37,612 nt of DNA from Verrucomicrobiota bacterium (GCA_003402745.1 QQND01000025.1:1-37612); one strand, 5' to 3'; positions 19,442-29,363 are shown, numbered from the stretch's first letter. Numbers and translations: made by a program. Notes: a model not told the origin generated them from the letters alone.

Positions 19442-20883
19442 TGGACACCTCCCTTTTTGAGGGCTGCGGATTTCGCCGCGGTGTGGGCACGGAAACGGGC
19501 GCGAAAAGACCCCGCGGGAGCCGCTGGAAATTCACGGGTTGCAGTCCAGCTTGCCACTGGGTCTAGCGGCGAGCCTTGTACCAGAGGATGGAGCATCCCT
19601 CCGAGTGGTGCGAATTTTGTGGCAAGGCGGTAAAGGGCTGGCCGCTTCATGAGAAAACTAAAAGCCCGCCATAGAAATTGTTCACCCGGAGCTGGTTTCT
19701 GGGTGGCTGCATTTCTGCGGTTGTGAAGGAGATGATGATGGATGTCGATGCCGACGGGGCAGGTTTCGGTGCAGGCTCCGCAAAGGGAGGAGGCTCCCGA
19801 GAGGTGCTTCCAGTCTTCGAGTCCGCGGAAGTGCGGGGTGATTACAGAGCCGATCGGGCCCTGATAGGTGGTTCCATAGGTGTGTCCGCCAATATTTTTG
19901 AAGATCGGACAAACGTTGAGGCATGCGCCGCAGCGGATGCAATGGAGTGCGTCGCGTTGCTCTGGATCGGCAAGCAGTCGCGTTCTGTGGTTGTCCAAAA
20001 AGACGACATGAAATTCATCGGGGCCATCGATTTCCCCGGGTTGTCGGGGGCCGCCATACATGGAGTTATAGCCAGTGAGGTGCTGTCCGGTTCCCGCGGT
20101 TGCGAGCATGGGAAGAAACAGGGCCAGGTCGGCCAGACAGGGGACTACCTTTTCAATGCCAATAAGGGCCACATGGATTTTTGGAAGACCGACGGTGAGG
20201 CGGGCGTTTCCTTCATTTTCGGTGATGGAAATCATTCCAGTGTCAGCAACGATGAAGTTGCCGCCGGAAATCCCCATGTCGGCTTCCACGTAGGCGCGGC
20301 GCAGAACGCGGCGCGCGATCATGGTGAGTTCCTCGGGACTGTCTGTTTTCTCGGTTCCCAGTTCACGCTGAAAAAGATCACTGATTTCATCCCGGCGCAA
20401 ATGCATGCAGGGGAATACGAAGTGGTAGGGGGGCTCGCCTTTGAGTTGCTGGATGTATTCTCCAAGATCGCTTTCTACGACCCCGTATCCTTCCTCGAGC
20501 AGTGCCTGGTTGAGGTGGATTTCTTCGCCCGTCATCGCCTTGGATTTCACGATAGAACGGACGTTTTTTTCCTTGGCGAGATGGAGGATGTAGTCGCGCG
20601 CCTGCTTGCTGTCGGAAGCCCAAAAAACCTTGCCGCCGCGGGCGGAAAATTTCTTCTCGAACTCTTCCAGATAGCGGTCCAGATGATTGACCGCCTCGTG
20701 TTTGATTGTCGCGGCCGAGGCGCGGGCGGATTTCCAGTCCGTGAAGGTCGCCCCGGTACGGTCTCTGGCGGTCTGGTAATTGCTTAACGCTCGGCGGACG
20801 GCAGCGCGGCGCGGGGCGTCTGTCGAAGTCCGGTTTGCATCGGACTGGAACTGTTGGCGTGGAGGCTCTGCCGTTATGCTCAT
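19438..20883 (-). CDS. lutB: Lactate utilization iron-sulfur protein LutB
   Basis: The 481-residue product is the LutB/YkgF subunit of the L-lactate oxidising complex. The N-terminal two thirds hold a LUD domain with FVFPCMHLRRDEISDLF and ISGGNFIVADTGMISITENE. The C-terminal third has two ferredoxin-type [4Fe-4S] motifs, CIRCGACLNVCPIF and CGACTETCPVGID. The spacing and length match the family. It starts 19 bp after the lutA stop and overlaps lutC by 4 bp, giving a compact lutABC operon. Confidence 0.95.
   Translation of the reverse strand: MSITAEPPRQQFQSDANRTSTDAPRRAAVRRALSNYQTARDRTGATFTDWKSARASAATIKHEAVNHLDRYLEEFEKKFSARGGKVFWASDSKQARDYILHLAKEKNVRSIVKSKAMTGEEIHLNQALLEEGYGVVESDLGEYIQQLKGEPPYHFVFPCMHLRRDEISDLFQRELGTEKTDSPEELTMIARRVLRRAYVEADMGISGGNFIVADTGMISITENEGNARLTVGLPKIHVALIGIEKVVPCLADLALFLPMLATAGTGQHLTGYNSMYGGPRQPGEIDGPDEFHVVFLDNHRTRLLADPEQRDALHCIRCGACLNVCPIFKNIGGHTYGTTYQGPIGSVITPHFRGLEDWKHLSGASSLCGACTETCPVGIDIHHHLLHNRRNAATQKPAPGEQFLWRAFSFLMKRPALYRLATKFAPLGGMLHPLVQGSPLDPVASWTATREFPAAPAGSFRARFRAHTAAKSAALKKGGVQ
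19448..19452 (-). promoter_or_regulatory. Shine-Dalgarno sequence of lutC inside lutB
   Basis: On the minus strand GGAGG lies 6 nt before the lutC GTG and forms part of the last lutB codons. It fixes the GTG start of lutC and indicates translational coupling through the GTGA overlap. Confidence 0.75.
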
Positions 20884-20902
20884 GAGCTTTGGAATTGGTT
20901 TG

Positions 20903-21619
20903 TTAACGACTGGCGAGAACTTCGGCGAGATGCAGGCATTTTACGGAGCCTACGTTCCGGTTGAGCCAGCCACCGATTTGCATCAGACAGCTGGAGTCGT
21001 TGCTGATGACGTAGTCCGCTTTGGTTTCGCAGATGGAGTTGCACTTCACTTCGGCCATGGCGGTGGAAATTTGAGGATATTTGACGGCAAAAGTACCGCC
21101 GAAGCCGCAGCAGGTTTCCGCCTCTGACATTTCGACAAGTTCAAGACCTTTGACATGACGCAACAGCTCCCGTGGCGCCTGTTTCGTGCCCAATTCGCGC
21201 AGTCCATGGCAACCGTCATGAAAGGTGGCGCGCCCGTCGAAACGGGCCCCAAGATCGGTGACGCCCAGCTTGGTCACCAGAAACTCTGAGAACTCCCAGG
21301 TCTTTGCGGAAAGTGCTTTGGCCTCCGCCTCTCCGGGATGTCCGTGGAAAAGTTCCGGGTAAAAAACTTTGAACATTGCCCCGCAGGATCCGGAACCAGA
21401 GATGACCACTTCAGCGTTTTTGAAGGCTTCAAGTTGTTTGACTGCGACCGAGCGAGCTTCTTCCCAGTAGCCTGAGTTGAAGGGGGGTTGTCCGCAGCAG
21501 GTTTGCTCCTCGGGAAAATCAACGGTGTGGCCGAGTCTCTCGAGAATGTGAACCATTGACATGCCTACGTTTGGGTAGAGGGAGTCGATGAAGCAGGGGA
21601 CAAACAATGTGACGCGCAT
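20903..21619 (-). CDS. lutA: Lactate utilization protein LutA
   Basis: The 238-residue product has two CCG domains, which bind iron-sulfur clusters or haem-like cofactors in related proteins. They are visible as EEQTCCGQPPFNSGYWEEA in the N-terminal half and AETCCGFGGTFAVKYP in the C-terminal half. The start ATG at 21619 gives MRVTLFVPCFIDSLYPNVG, the classic LutA/YkgE N-terminus. The frame is open for about 200 further codons upstream, but that part shows no family sequence and runs antisense or out of frame through the lipoprotein gene. It is the first gene of lutABC. No Shine-Dalgarno sequence is seen. Confidence 0.95.
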   Translation of the reverse strand: MRVTLFVPCFIDSLYPNVGMSMVHILERLGHTVDFPEEQTCCGQPPFNSGYWEEARSVAVKQLEAFKNAEVVISGSGSCGAMFKVFYPELFHGHPGEAEAKALSAKTWEFSEFLVTKLGVTDLGARFDGRATFHDGCHGLRELGTKQAPRELLRHVKGLELVEMSEAETCCGFGGTFAVKYPQISTAMAEVKCNSICETKADYVISNDSSCLMQIGGWLNRNVGSVKCLHLAEVLASR

Positions 21620-21749
21620 CGTAAAGAAAAAGACTCTGAAGGGAGACAAACGGCAAGGCAACCTTGGAGGAAACACTTTTGGCCGTCTGTCCTGACCTTT
21701 GGCGAAGACAACCCCGCGCTGCGGCGCAGATGCCAGGCGGGAGTGACAA

Positions 21750-22250
21750 TTAAAACCCCGGGGGATGGCGGAGCACCGTCCCGTCGGCTGGACGGCTTTG
21801 TGTTGTCCACAGCGGGCCTTCCCGCCTTTGCGCCCAGCCGGTATCAAAACGGAGTCCTGCCACGGAGAGGAATACATGCCCCTTGCGGGCGTACACGGTG
21901 ATCCATTTGCCTTCGCCAGATTCTCCGTAATGACAGAAACCGTTGGAGTTTGTAGCCCCCGCCTCCAACAAACCAGCAGCGCGCAGGACATAGGAAGTGG
22001 CACCGGAACAATCGTAACCGGACGGTTTTTCTGATCCATGGCCTCCGCCGTAAGAATAGGGCATGCCCGCGATGCGATTGCCGGCCGCGATGGCGGCGAC
22101 GACGGGCGCAGGAGCGTTGGGCGGAGCGACTGCCAGGTCGTCGTTGAGGGTGGCCGTTTTTTCCGGTTCGTAATGGTAGACGTAACGGGGGGAAGAACAG
22201 GCTGCGAAAAAAAGCGTGAAGCCAAGGGAGACGAGGCGGACCAAATTCAT
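21750..22250 (-). CDS. NlpC/P60-like lipoprotein
   Basis: This is a 166-residue probable lipoprotein. The signal peptide ends in the lipobox FAAC with C18. The catalytic region resembles NlpC/P60 cysteine peptidases that cut peptide bonds in peptidoglycan: GMPYSYGGGHG, then YDCSGATSYVLRAAGLL with nucleophile C81, then the histidine in ARKGHVFLSVAGLRFDTG (H125). I chose the ATG at 22250 because it creates the lipoprotein signal; an ATG 21 codons further upstream does not. It is 130 bp upstream of lutA on the same strand. Hydrolase activity is inferred from the motifs only. Confidence 0.85.
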   Translation of the reverse strand: MNLVRLVSLGFTLFFAACSSPRYVYHYEPEKTATLNDDLAVAPPNAPAPVVAAIAAGNRIAGMPYSYGGGHGSEKPSGYDCSGATSYVLRAAGLLEAGATNSNGFCHYGESGEGKWITVYARKGHVFLSVAGLRFDTGWAQRREGPLWTTQSRPADGTVLRHPPGF

Positions 22251-22406
22251 GGGGTTAGACCGAGTTTTCCATAATGAACCATGAAAGTTCAATTCACGCG
22301 GTGGGTGTTTCAAATGTGATTTTTTTGTAAATCTGGAGAGGTCCGCTGTAAAAAACGCGATCTCATCCCGGTCGCCAGCCAGTCAAACGCTGTTCGCTCG
22401 CCCCCT

Positions 22407-22847
22407 TTACCGGCTCATCCGCAGAAAGAGGCCTTTCCCCGCTTTCAAATACCAGGAGGGGCCGCCCGCTGTTCCGTCGCCGTTTTCACGCTCTTGGGGA
22501 ACATAAAGCCGGTAGGAGGCATCGTCAGTGTATCCAGCCAGGCGCATGCGCGACTCGGGCATGGTTACAGGCGTTTTTTCAGCCGGTACCAATGGAGCGC
22601 CTCCAAACAAAAGCGGGGGTGCAGCGGCGGGTTCGATGGAGTAAAAACGAGTGTCGCCGACTGCCGTGTTTTCCAGCGCTTGCTCCAGTTTTCCTCGCCT
22701 GTCCCGGTCGTAGGAGGCGGAAAAGGTGGCGAGGGCAACGCCCACGACGAGCGCCAGAGTCCAACCCACCGCCGCGCGCGAAAGATCTACTTCGGCCTCC
22801 GAGGGAGGGGTGGAAGGAGGCGTGCTCGCCGATGGATTGGATTTCAT
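22407..22847 (-). CDS. Small single-pass membrane protein of unknown function
   Basis: I do not recognise this 146-residue product. A proline/serine-rich N-terminus (about 1-17) is followed by an acidic stretch, one membrane segment (about 26-46) and a soluble C-terminal part of about 100 residues. The topology suggests that the C-terminal part lies outside the cytoplasm. It starts 24 bp after the acs stop on the same strand, so co-transcription with acs is likely. No catalytic motif can be seen. Confidence 0.7.
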   Translation of the reverse strand: MKSNPSASTPPSTPPSEAEVDLSRAAVGWTLALVVGVALATFSASYDRDRRGKLEQALENTAVGDTRFYSIEPAAAPPLLFGGAPLVPAEKTPVTMPESRMRLAGYTDDASYRLYVPQERENGDGTAGGPSWYLKAGKGLFLRMSR

Positions 22848-22871
22848 AGGGTATTTTGTGACTGCAGTGCG

Positions 22872-24824
22872 CTAGTCTTCTTTCCCGGCCAGGTTTGCCA
22901 GAATGGAGAGATCCTCGAGAGTGGACGTGTCCCCAGTGACCATGGTGCCACAGGCCACCTGTTTGAGCAGGCGGCGCATGATTTTGCCCGAACGCGTCTT
23001 TGGGAGGGCGTCTGCAAAACGGATTTCGTCCGGCGTGGCGACTGGCCCGATCACGTGGCGGACGTGTTTTTTTAGATCGTCCCGCAGTTGGTCGGTCGGA
23101 GTGACGTCCTGTTTGAGGGTGACGAAACACACCACGGCTTGGCCTTTGAGGTCGTCCGGGCGGCCCACCACGGCGGCTTCCGCCACCACGGGGTGAGAGA
23201 CCAGCGCGCCTTCCAGTTCGCTCGTGCCGATTCGGTGACCCGCGACGTTGAGGACGTCGTCGATGCGGCCCACGATCCAGAAGTAGCCGTCTTTGTCGCG
23301 GCGGGCGCCGTCTCCAGCAAAATACGCGCCCTTGACCTCAGTCCAATAGGTGGATTTGTAGCGAGCTTTGTCGCCGTGGATGTTGCGGAGCATCGAGGGC
23401 CAGGGTTTTCGGATCACCAGCTTCCCGGCAACGTTCGCAGGCACCTCGTTGCCCTCATCGTCGACAATGATGGCGTCCACGCCGAAGAAGGGAAGGGTGG
23501 CCGAACCCGGCTTGGTCGGGATGGCTCCCGGGATGGGCGTGATCATGATGCCGCCCGTCTCGGTCTGCCACCAAGTGTCTACAATCGGGCAACGGCCGCC
23601 GCCGATGGTCTCATGGTACCACATCCAGGCTTCGGGGTTGATGGGTTCCCCTACGGAACCCAGCAGGCGCAGGCTGGAAAGATCGTGGTTTTTCACCCAC
23701 TGGTCGCCCCAACGGATAAACGCCCGGATGGCGGTAGGGGCGGTGTAGAAAATGGTGACGCGGTAGTCCTCGATGATTTTCCAGAAACGGTCGTTCTCGG
23801 GCCAGTTGGGCGCGCCCTCGTACATGAGCGAGGTGGCTCCGTTTGCGAGGGGGCCGTAGACTAAGTAGCTGTGGCCTGTGACCCATCCCACGTCAGCGGT
23901 GCACCAGTAGACATCTTCGTCCCTCAGGTCGAAGACGTATTTGGAGGTGACATAGGCGCCCAGCAGGTAGCCGCCGGTCGTGTGCAAAATTCCCTTAGGT
24001 TTGCCCGTGGAACCGGAGGTGTAGAGGATGAAAAGGGGGTGTTCGCTGTCCAACGCGATGGCGGGGCAGTTGGCGTCGACCCGGTCCATTTCCTCGTGCC
24101 ACCAAGTATCCCGGCCTAATTCCATAGGGATTTCCTGCCCGGTGCGCTTGAAGACGACGACTCCGCGGACGGTCTGCGCGTCTCCTTTGAGGGCGTCGTC
24201 CACGTTGCGTTTGAGTCCCACGACGCTGCCCCGGCGGTAGCCGCCATCGGCGGTGATGACGAGGACGGCTTGGGAGTCGGAAATCCGGTCGCGGATGGCC
24301 TCGGCGCTGAACCCGCCGAAAACGACGGAATGAGTGGCCCCGATGCGAGCGCAGGCGAGCATGGCGATGGCGGCTTCGGGCACCATCGGCATGTAGATGA
24401 TGACGCGTTCGCCCTTGCGGACTTTGTGCGCCTTCAGGACGTTGGCAAAACGGCAAACCTCCCGGTGCAATTGCTGGTAGGTGAGCGTCCGTTTTTCACC
24501 GGGCTCGCCTTCCCAGAGAATGGCCGCCTTGTTCTGGCGGGGGGTTCCCAGGTGACGGTCCAGACAGTTTTCTGACACGTTCAGTTTTGCGCCAACGAAC
24601 CACTTGGCGGACGGCTCTTTCCACTCCAGAACCTTGGTCCATTTTTGCTGCCAAACCAGTTCCGAGGCCTCGCGCGCCCAGAATTTTTCAGGCTTCTGGA
24701 TGGACTCGTCCCAGAGCGCCTTGTACTCAGCAAAGCTACCGATGCGGGCTTTTTTTGCGAAATCTCGGGAAGGTTTGAAGACGCGTTTTTCGACCAGGTG
24801 GGATGAAGTATTCTTGGAACTCAT
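22872..24824 (-). CDS. acs: Acetyl-CoA synthetase
   Basis: The enzyme activates acetate with ATP and CoA to acetyl-CoA through an acetyl-adenylate. The 650-residue product matches the family length and shows [20 protein letters not shown] (the AMP-binding loop). [20 protein letters not shown] and [15 protein letters not shown] follow, and the C-terminal [14 protein letters not shown] contains the conserved lysine near residue 616 that is often regulated by acetylation. No Shine-Dalgarno sequence precedes the ATG. Its position between mpl and the lactate genes fits growth on small organic acids. Confidence 0.97.
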   Translation of the reverse strand: MSSKNTSSHLVEKRVFKPSRDFAKKARIGSFAEYKALWDESIQKPEKFWAREASELVWQQKWTKVLEWKEPSAKWFVGAKLNVSENCLDRHLGTPRQNKAAILWEGEPGEKRTLTYQQLHREVCRFANVLKAHKVRKGERVIIYMPMVPEAAIAMLACARIGATHSVVFGGFSAEAIRDRISDSQAVLVITADGGYRRGSVVGLKRNVDDALKGDAQTVRGVVVFKRTGQEIPMELGRDTWWHEEMDRVDANCPAIALDSEHPLFILYTSGSTGKPKGILHTTGGYLLGAYVTSKYVFDLRDEDVYWCTADVGWVTGHSYLVYGPLANGATSLMYEGAPNWPENDRFWKIIEDYRVTIFYTAPTAIRAFIRWGDQWVKNHDLSSLRLLGSVGEPINPEAWMWYHETIGGGRCPIVDTWWQTETGGIMITPIPGAIPTKPGSATLPFFGVDAIIVDDEGNEVPANVAGKLVIRKPWPSMLRNIHGDKARYKSTYWTEVKGAYFAGDGARRDKDGYFWIVGRIDDVLNVAGHRIGTSELEGALVSHPVVAEAAVVGRPDDLKGQAVVCFVTLKQDVTPTDQLRDDLKKHVRHVIGPVATPDEIRFADALPKTRSGKIMRRLLKQVACGTMVTGDTSTLEDLSILANLAGKED

Positions 24825-24876
24825 GGGAGGGTAGGACGGTGGAGGGCGGTAGGAAGGAGGAGGAAACCTATTTTAC

Positions 24877-24923
24877 GCCCGCAGCGCAAGCGCGTGTGAG
24901 AGGAAGCCTCACGCGGAGCGGGC
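24877..24923. repeat. Long GC-rich hairpin between mpl and acs
   Basis: GCCCGC (24877-24882) and GCGGGC (24918-24923) are perfect inverted copies. An inner stem forms between GCGTG-TGAG-like and CTCACGC-like sequences. It sits 44 bp past the mpl stop and 53 bp before the acs start on the minus strand. It could terminate mpl transcription or shape the acs leader. No clear T-run follows. Confidence 0.4.
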
Positions 24924-24966
24924 AAGGAGCGTTTTTCGCAGGCGGTGGCTCGCAAAATTGTTGGGA

Positions 24967-26367
24967 TTAAGAAGCGAGGGGTTCGGAGAGGGTTTCCAGC
25001 ACGCGTTTGTGGATATTATCAAAGCCACCATTGGAGAAAATCGCGATGACGTCGCCCTCTTTGGCAAGCGCACCAAGGCGGGTGAGGATTTCAGGAACGC
25101 CCGCCTCGTAAAAAGCGGGTTTTCCAAGGGCGGCGATGTCCGCCACAACCTGTTCGGGGTCGAGGCGGTTGTCTTCGGGGAGTTGGTCGAGGCGGGCGAC
25201 CTGGGAGAGGAGGACTCCGTCGGCTTCAGCAAGTGCTTCGGGCAAAGATTTTTGAAAAATAGCCCGGCGGGTGGTGTTGGAGCGGGGCTCGAAGACCGCC
25301 CAGAGGCGGCGGCCCGGGTACTGGTGCCGGAGGGCGCGTAGGGTTTGCTGGAGTGCGGTGGGGTGGTGGCCAAAGTCGTCGATGATGGTGATGCCTCGCA
25401 CGGTGCCCCGGACTTCCTGACGACGGCGGACGCCTTCGAAGGAGGCGAGGGCTTTTTGGATGTCCGCGTCGGCGACGCCATAGAATTGGGCCGCAGCAAC
25501 GGCCATTGCGGCGTTGCGCACGTTGAACTCTCCGGGAATTTGGAGCTCAAACTCACAATTTTTAAGGCTAAAGAGGGCTCCTTTTCCGTAGCGTGGGTTA
25601 AGGATGCGATGTGTGGCGTTTTCAGAAAAACCGACGGTGAACACAGGGGCCCTGGAGGCGGAGGTGACTTCAAGGGCGTTGGGTTCGTCTGCGTTGACGA
25701 AAACAGCACCGTTTTGGGGCACGAGCAGGACGAGGCGCCTGAAACTGGTCTGGATTTCGGCCAAGTCGCGGAAGATATCGGCGTGGTCGAATTCGAGGTT
25801 GTTGATAATGACCAGTTCCGGGAGGTAGTGGAGGAACTTGGAGCGCTTGTCAAAAAAGGCGGTGTCGTATTCGTCCCCCTCGAGGACGACGTGGGAGGAT
25901 TCGTGCAGAGAGCAGCCCTGGCCCAGGTTGTGGGCGATGCCGCCGATCAAGTAGGCGGGGGCGAGGCCTGCGGACTGGAGGATCCAGGTCAGGAGCGAGG
26001 AGGTGGTCGTTTTTCCGTGGGTGCCTGCGACCACCGCGTTGTGGCGGCCGCTGAGGAAGAACTGCCGGAGTGCTTCTGGCAGGGAAATGTAACGCAGGCG
26101 CCGGTTGAGGACGGCCTCCAGTTCGGGATTGCCGCGCGAGATGGCGTTGCCGACGACAATGAGGTCGGCATCTGCGGGGATGTTTTCGGGTTGGAAAGGG
26201 GAGGCGATGGGGATTCCCCGTTCCTGAAGAAAGGTGCTCATGGGCGGGTAGACGCCGGCGTCGGAACCTGTGACGGTGAAGCCCTGGGCTTGGAGGGCGA
26301 CGGCGACGGCGCCCATGGCGGTGCCGCAGATGCCGATAAAGTGAAGGTGTCGAAGGGGTGTCTGCAT
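24967..26367 (-). CDS. mpl: UDP-MurNAc:L-Ala-gamma-D-Glu-meso-DAP ligase
   Basis: Mpl joins recycled murein tripeptide to UDP-N-acetylmuramate, part of peptidoglycan recycling. The 466-residue product begins HLHFIGICGTAMGAVAVALQ, the Rossmann-like MurC/Mpl start, and has the ATP loop GTHGKTTTSSLLTWIL near residue 115. VVLEGDEYDTAFFDKRSKFL and EVRGTVRGITIIDDFGHHPT are strong Mpl-specific segments that set it apart from MurC. I chose the ATG at 26367. The frame is open 46 codons further upstream, but that part has no family sequence. The substrate implies meso-diaminopimelate in the cell wall. Confidence 0.95.
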   Translation of the reverse strand: MQTPLRHLHFIGICGTAMGAVAVALQAQGFTVTGSDAGVYPPMSTFLQERGIPIASPFQPENIPADADLIVVGNAISRGNPELEAVLNRRLRYISLPEALRQFFLSGRHNAVVAGTHGKTTTSSLLTWILQSAGLAPAYLIGGIAHNLGQGCSLHESSHVVLEGDEYDTAFFDKRSKFLHYLPELVIINNLEFDHADIFRDLAEIQTSFRRLVLLVPQNGAVFVNADEPNALEVTSASRAPVFTVGFSENATHRILNPRYGKGALFSLKNCEFELQIPGEFNVRNAAMAVAAAQFYGVADADIQKALASFEGVRRRQEVRGTVRGITIIDDFGHHPTALQQTLRALRHQYPGRRLWAVFEPRSNTTRRAIFQKSLPEALAEADGVLLSQVARLDQLPEDNRLDPEQVVADIAALGKPAFYEAGVPEILTRLGALAKEGDVIAIFSNGGFDNIHKRVLETLSEPLAS

Positions 26368-26682
26368 GGGTAAAGGGAGGAGGGTAACCGAAATGTGGAG
26401 GAGCGCAAAAAGGAAGGCTGAAAGGAGGCTGGGCAGTGCCGGAAGAGGCTTGGGAGAAGGGGCTGGCCCCGCGGGGTTCACAAGGAACGGCACAAAGAAC
26501 GGCACAAAAAAAACAGGCGGGGACGGACTGGAGCGAACAAAAACGGAGGCTGGGATTCTTTTCTAACGGGAGGGCGGTGAAATGGGAGGCAATTTTGGAG
26601 GGAGCCTGCAGGGGTTGTCTTTGGAAGGAGGAGCGTTTTGCGTTGCGCTTGGGCGTGCATGCTTTTTGCTAGTGGGAAATTT
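26368..26682. other. Gene-free divergent region between mpl and mutS
   Basis: These 315 bp between divergent mpl and mutS show no gene I can support. They are purine-rich on the plus strand and must hold both promoters, but no clear -35/-10 pair stands out. A perfect 12-bp tandem repeat GAACGGCACAAA lies at 26485-26496 and 26497-26508. Confidence 0.6.
26485..26508. repeat. Short tandem repeat, 12 bp x 2
   Basis: Two perfect adjacent copies of GAACGGCACAAA lie in the mpl-mutS intergenic region. A regulatory role is possible but unsupported. Confidence 0.6.
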
Positions 26683-29199
26683 ATGTCTGCCACCCTTACT
26701 CCGATGATGCAGCAGTATCAGGGCATTCGGAGAACCCTGACTTCCGACACGATCCTGCTTTTCCGGCTGGGGGATTTCTATGAGATGTTTTTTGAAGACG
26801 CCAAGCGCGCCTCCGCGGTGCTCAACTTGGCTCTGACCAAGCGCAACGAGGTGCCCATGTGTGGAATTCCCTACCATGCCGCCGAGGGGTACCTACGCAA
26901 GCTGGTGGGTGCCGGCATGCGTGTGGCGGTCTGCGACCAGGTCTCCGAACCTCAGCCGGGCAAGATCGTGAAGCGGGAGGTGACGCAGGTAATTTCCCCG
27001 GCGACGGTTTCCGACCTGCAGATGCTGGACGCGGCGCGCAACAATTTTTTGGCAGCCGTCCATGCAGATGCGAAGCGGGGTTTCGGGTTTGCGTACATCG
27101 ATCTGATGACTGGGGAGTTTCGTCTGACGGAATTGGCCAACGCCAAGGAACTGGAGGATGAACTGGCTCGGGTGCGGCCGGCGGAGGTGTTGGTGGCGGA
27201 GTCGGGAGCGGAGGCGTTGAAGGAGGTGCGGGGACTGGTGGTGCGGGACGGGTATTGTTTTTTACATGACCAAGCCTATCACACCCTGAAGGAGCAGTTT
27301 CGAGTGCAAGCGCTCGACGGGTTTGGATGCGAGGAACTGCCGGCGGCGGTGGGTGCGGCCGGGGCGATCGTGCATTATCTCCGCCACGAACTGCGCCGCT
27401 CGCTGGCGCACGTCACGAAGATGTCCGTGTACCGGCGATCTGAGTTTATGGTGCTGGACGCGGCGACGCAGGCTAATCTTGAGCTGGTGGAGTCGCGTGG
27501 TGCGGGCAAAGACACGAGCCTCGTGGGGGCGCTCGACCGCACGCGCACGCCGATGGGTGCGAGGAGGCTGAGGGACTGGATATTGCATCCGTTGTGCGAT
27601 TTGGAGCCGCTTTTGGCCAGGCAGGCGGCCATCGGAGTGTTGCTATGCAACCCCAGCGCGTTGGCCGAAATCCGTGATGTGCTCGGGGCCATCAGGGATA
27701 TGGAGCGCACGGTGGGCCGGCTTACGCAGACCGGTGGCACTGGGCGGGATCTGCTGGTTTTGCGGGGGGCCTTGGAGCGCATTCCGGAATTGAAGGCGGC
27801 GGTGGCCGCTTGCGGGACGACGGGCGAGGGCCGCTTTTTGACGGAAGCGGGCGAGGGGCTGCATCCTTTGCCGGCGGTATGGGAGTTGCTGGCGCGGGCG
27901 CTCGTGGACGAGCAACCGGCGGTGATTCGGGACGGGGGCGTCTTTCGGGAGGGGTATTCCGAATTGCTGGACACGCTGCGGTCGGCTGGCAACGAGGGCA
28001 AACGCTGGATTGCAGACTTGCAGCACCGGCTGGGAGAGGAGACGGGGATCCGGTCTCTGAAGATTCGCTACACGGGCGTGTTTGGTTATTTCATCGAGGT
28101 GACGCGCTCCAATTTGACGTTGGTGCCTCCGGACTGGACGCGCAAGCAGACGGTGGCGAACGGGGAGCGTTTCGTGACGGCGGAATTGAAGGAGGTGGAG
28201 GGCAAGATTCTGGGGGCAGACGAGAAGGCGAAGGCCTTGGAGGTGGAACTGTTCGGGCAGTTGCGGGGGGAGGTGCTGGCAGAGCTGAAGGCGTTGCAGG
28301 AGACGGCGTTTTCTGTCGGGACTTTGGATGTCATCGCCTCGCTGGCGGAGACGGCCCGTTTGTACGGGTATTGCCGGCCGGAACTGCACGAGGGCTTGGA
28401 GTTGGAGTTTGTGGACGGGCGCCATCCGGTGCTGGACCAGGCTTTGGTGGAGGAAAAGTTTGTCCCAAACGACGTGTATCTCAACCCGGAGACCCACGCG
28501 CTTTTGGTGCTGACGGGGCCCAACATGGCGGGTAAATCCACCTACATCCGGCAGGTGGCGCTGCTGACTTTAATGGCGCAAACCGGCTCCTGGGTTCCCG
28601 CAAAACGCGCAGTGGTGGGGATCGCCGACCGGATTTTCACCCGGGTGGGTGCCAACGACGATCTTTCCCGGGGCCAGTCGACTTTCATGGTGGAAATGCA
28701 CGAGACGGCCAATATCACCAACAACGCCACGCCTCGCTCGCTGGTGATTCTGGATGAAATTGGCCGTGGCACTTCGACATTCGACGGGCTGTCGATCGCT
28801 TGGAGCGTGGCCGAATACCTGCACGACATTCTCAAGGCCAGAACCTTGTTTGCAACCCACTACCACGAACTGACAGAGTTGGAGCGCACTCGCACGGGCG
28901 TAAAGAACTTCAACGTGGCTGTCCGGGAATGGAACGATCAGATTATCTTTCTGCGCAAAATCATTCCCGGCGGTGCTGACAAAAGCTACGGAATCCAGGT
29001 GGCACGGCTGGCCGGACTGCCGAAGGCGGTGCTTGAGCGAGCCCGGGAGATCCTCTCAAATTTGGAGCGCTCCGAACTCAGCGCGGACGGTGCGGTCCCA
29101 AGTGAATCTCCGCGTCCGGAGGGGGGTGTGGTGCGCCAAACGCGCCGGCGGTCGGTGATGGCCGCCGAGGCGGACCGTCCGCAGATGACGCTGTTTTAG
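26683..29199 (+). CDS. mutS: DNA mismatch repair protein MutS
   Basis: MutS recognises mismatches and small loops and recruits MutL. From the ATG at 26683 the product is 838 residues, normal for MutS1. The mismatch-reading motif GDFYEMF is at residues 31-37 (F32, E34). The clamp and lever domains follow, and the ATPase has Walker A GPNMAGKSTYIRQ near 612. It also has LVILDEIGRGTSTFDGLSIA and FATHYHELTELE. The frame could start at a TTG 15 codons upstream, but the ATG puts LTPMMQQYQGI at the usual place. The C-terminal tail is basic and less conserved. No mutL lies next to it. Confidence 0.97.
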   Translation: MSATLTPMMQQYQGIRRTLTSDTILLFRLGDFYEMFFEDAKRASAVLNLALTKRNEVPMCGIPYHAAEGYLRKLVGAGMRVAVCDQVSEPQPGKIVKREVTQVISPATVSDLQMLDAARNNFLAAVHADAKRGFGFAYIDLMTGEFRLTELANAKELEDELARVRPAEVLVAESGAEALKEVRGLVVRDGYCFLHDQAYHTLKEQFRVQALDGFGCEELPAAVGAAGAIVHYLRHELRRSLAHVTKMSVYRRSEFMVLDAATQANLELVESRGAGKDTSLVGALDRTRTPMGARRLRDWILHPLCDLEPLLARQAAIGVLLCNPSALAEIRDVLGAIRDMERTVGRLTQTGGTGRDLLVLRGALERIPELKAAVAACGTTGEGRFLTEAGEGLHPLPAVWELLARALVDEQPAVIRDGGVFREGYSELLDTLRSAGNEGKRWIADLQHRLGEETGIRSLKIRYTGVFGYFIEVTRSNLTLVPPDWTRKQTVANGERFVTAELKEVEGKILGADEKAKALEVELFGQLRGEVLAELKALQETAFSVGTLDVIASLAETARLYGYCRPELHEGLELEFVDGRHPVLDQALVEEKFVPNDVYLNPETHALLVLTGPNMAGKSTYIRQVALLTLMAQTGSWVPAKRAVVGIADRIFTRVGANDDLSRGQSTFMVEMHETANITNNATPRSLVILDEIGRGTSTFDGLSIAWSVAEYLHDILKARTLFATHYHELTELERTRTGVKNFNVAVREWNDQIIFLRKIIPGGADKSYGIQVARLAGLPKAVLERAREILSNLERSELSADGAVPSESPRPEGGVVRQTRRRSVMAAEADRPQMTLF

Positions 29200-29363
29200 G
29201 CGGTGCCGAGTTTGCCGCTTTTTGAAGCTCGGGTTTTAGGGATGCGTTGCCAGTGCGTCTGGTTTCTAAGAAACAACGGGAGGTGAGGTCTTCCCTGCGT
29301 CCTCAGAAGCGGGCTGCATTTTGAACCCCGTCTCCAAAACGAACGTTTCCGCGTCTTTCTTTC

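Noticed and set aside
21620..22225. N-terminal extension of lutA of about 200 residues
   Set aside because: The extension has no family sequence, is arginine/proline/serine-rich and overlaps the lipoprotein gene in another frame; LutA proteins begin at the chosen ATG.
24958..25853. Serine/proline-rich minus-strand frame of 314 codons within mpl
   Set aside because: Low-complexity shadow frame of mpl on the same strand.
25345..26373. Plus-strand open frame of 342 codons antisense to mpl
   Set aside because: It is a mirror frame caused by high GC in mpl, which has full family motifs on the minus strand.
29206..29237. Terminator after mutS
   Set aside because: CCGAG/CTCGG gives only a 5-bp stem with a 17-nt loop and a short T-run; too weak to list as a feature.
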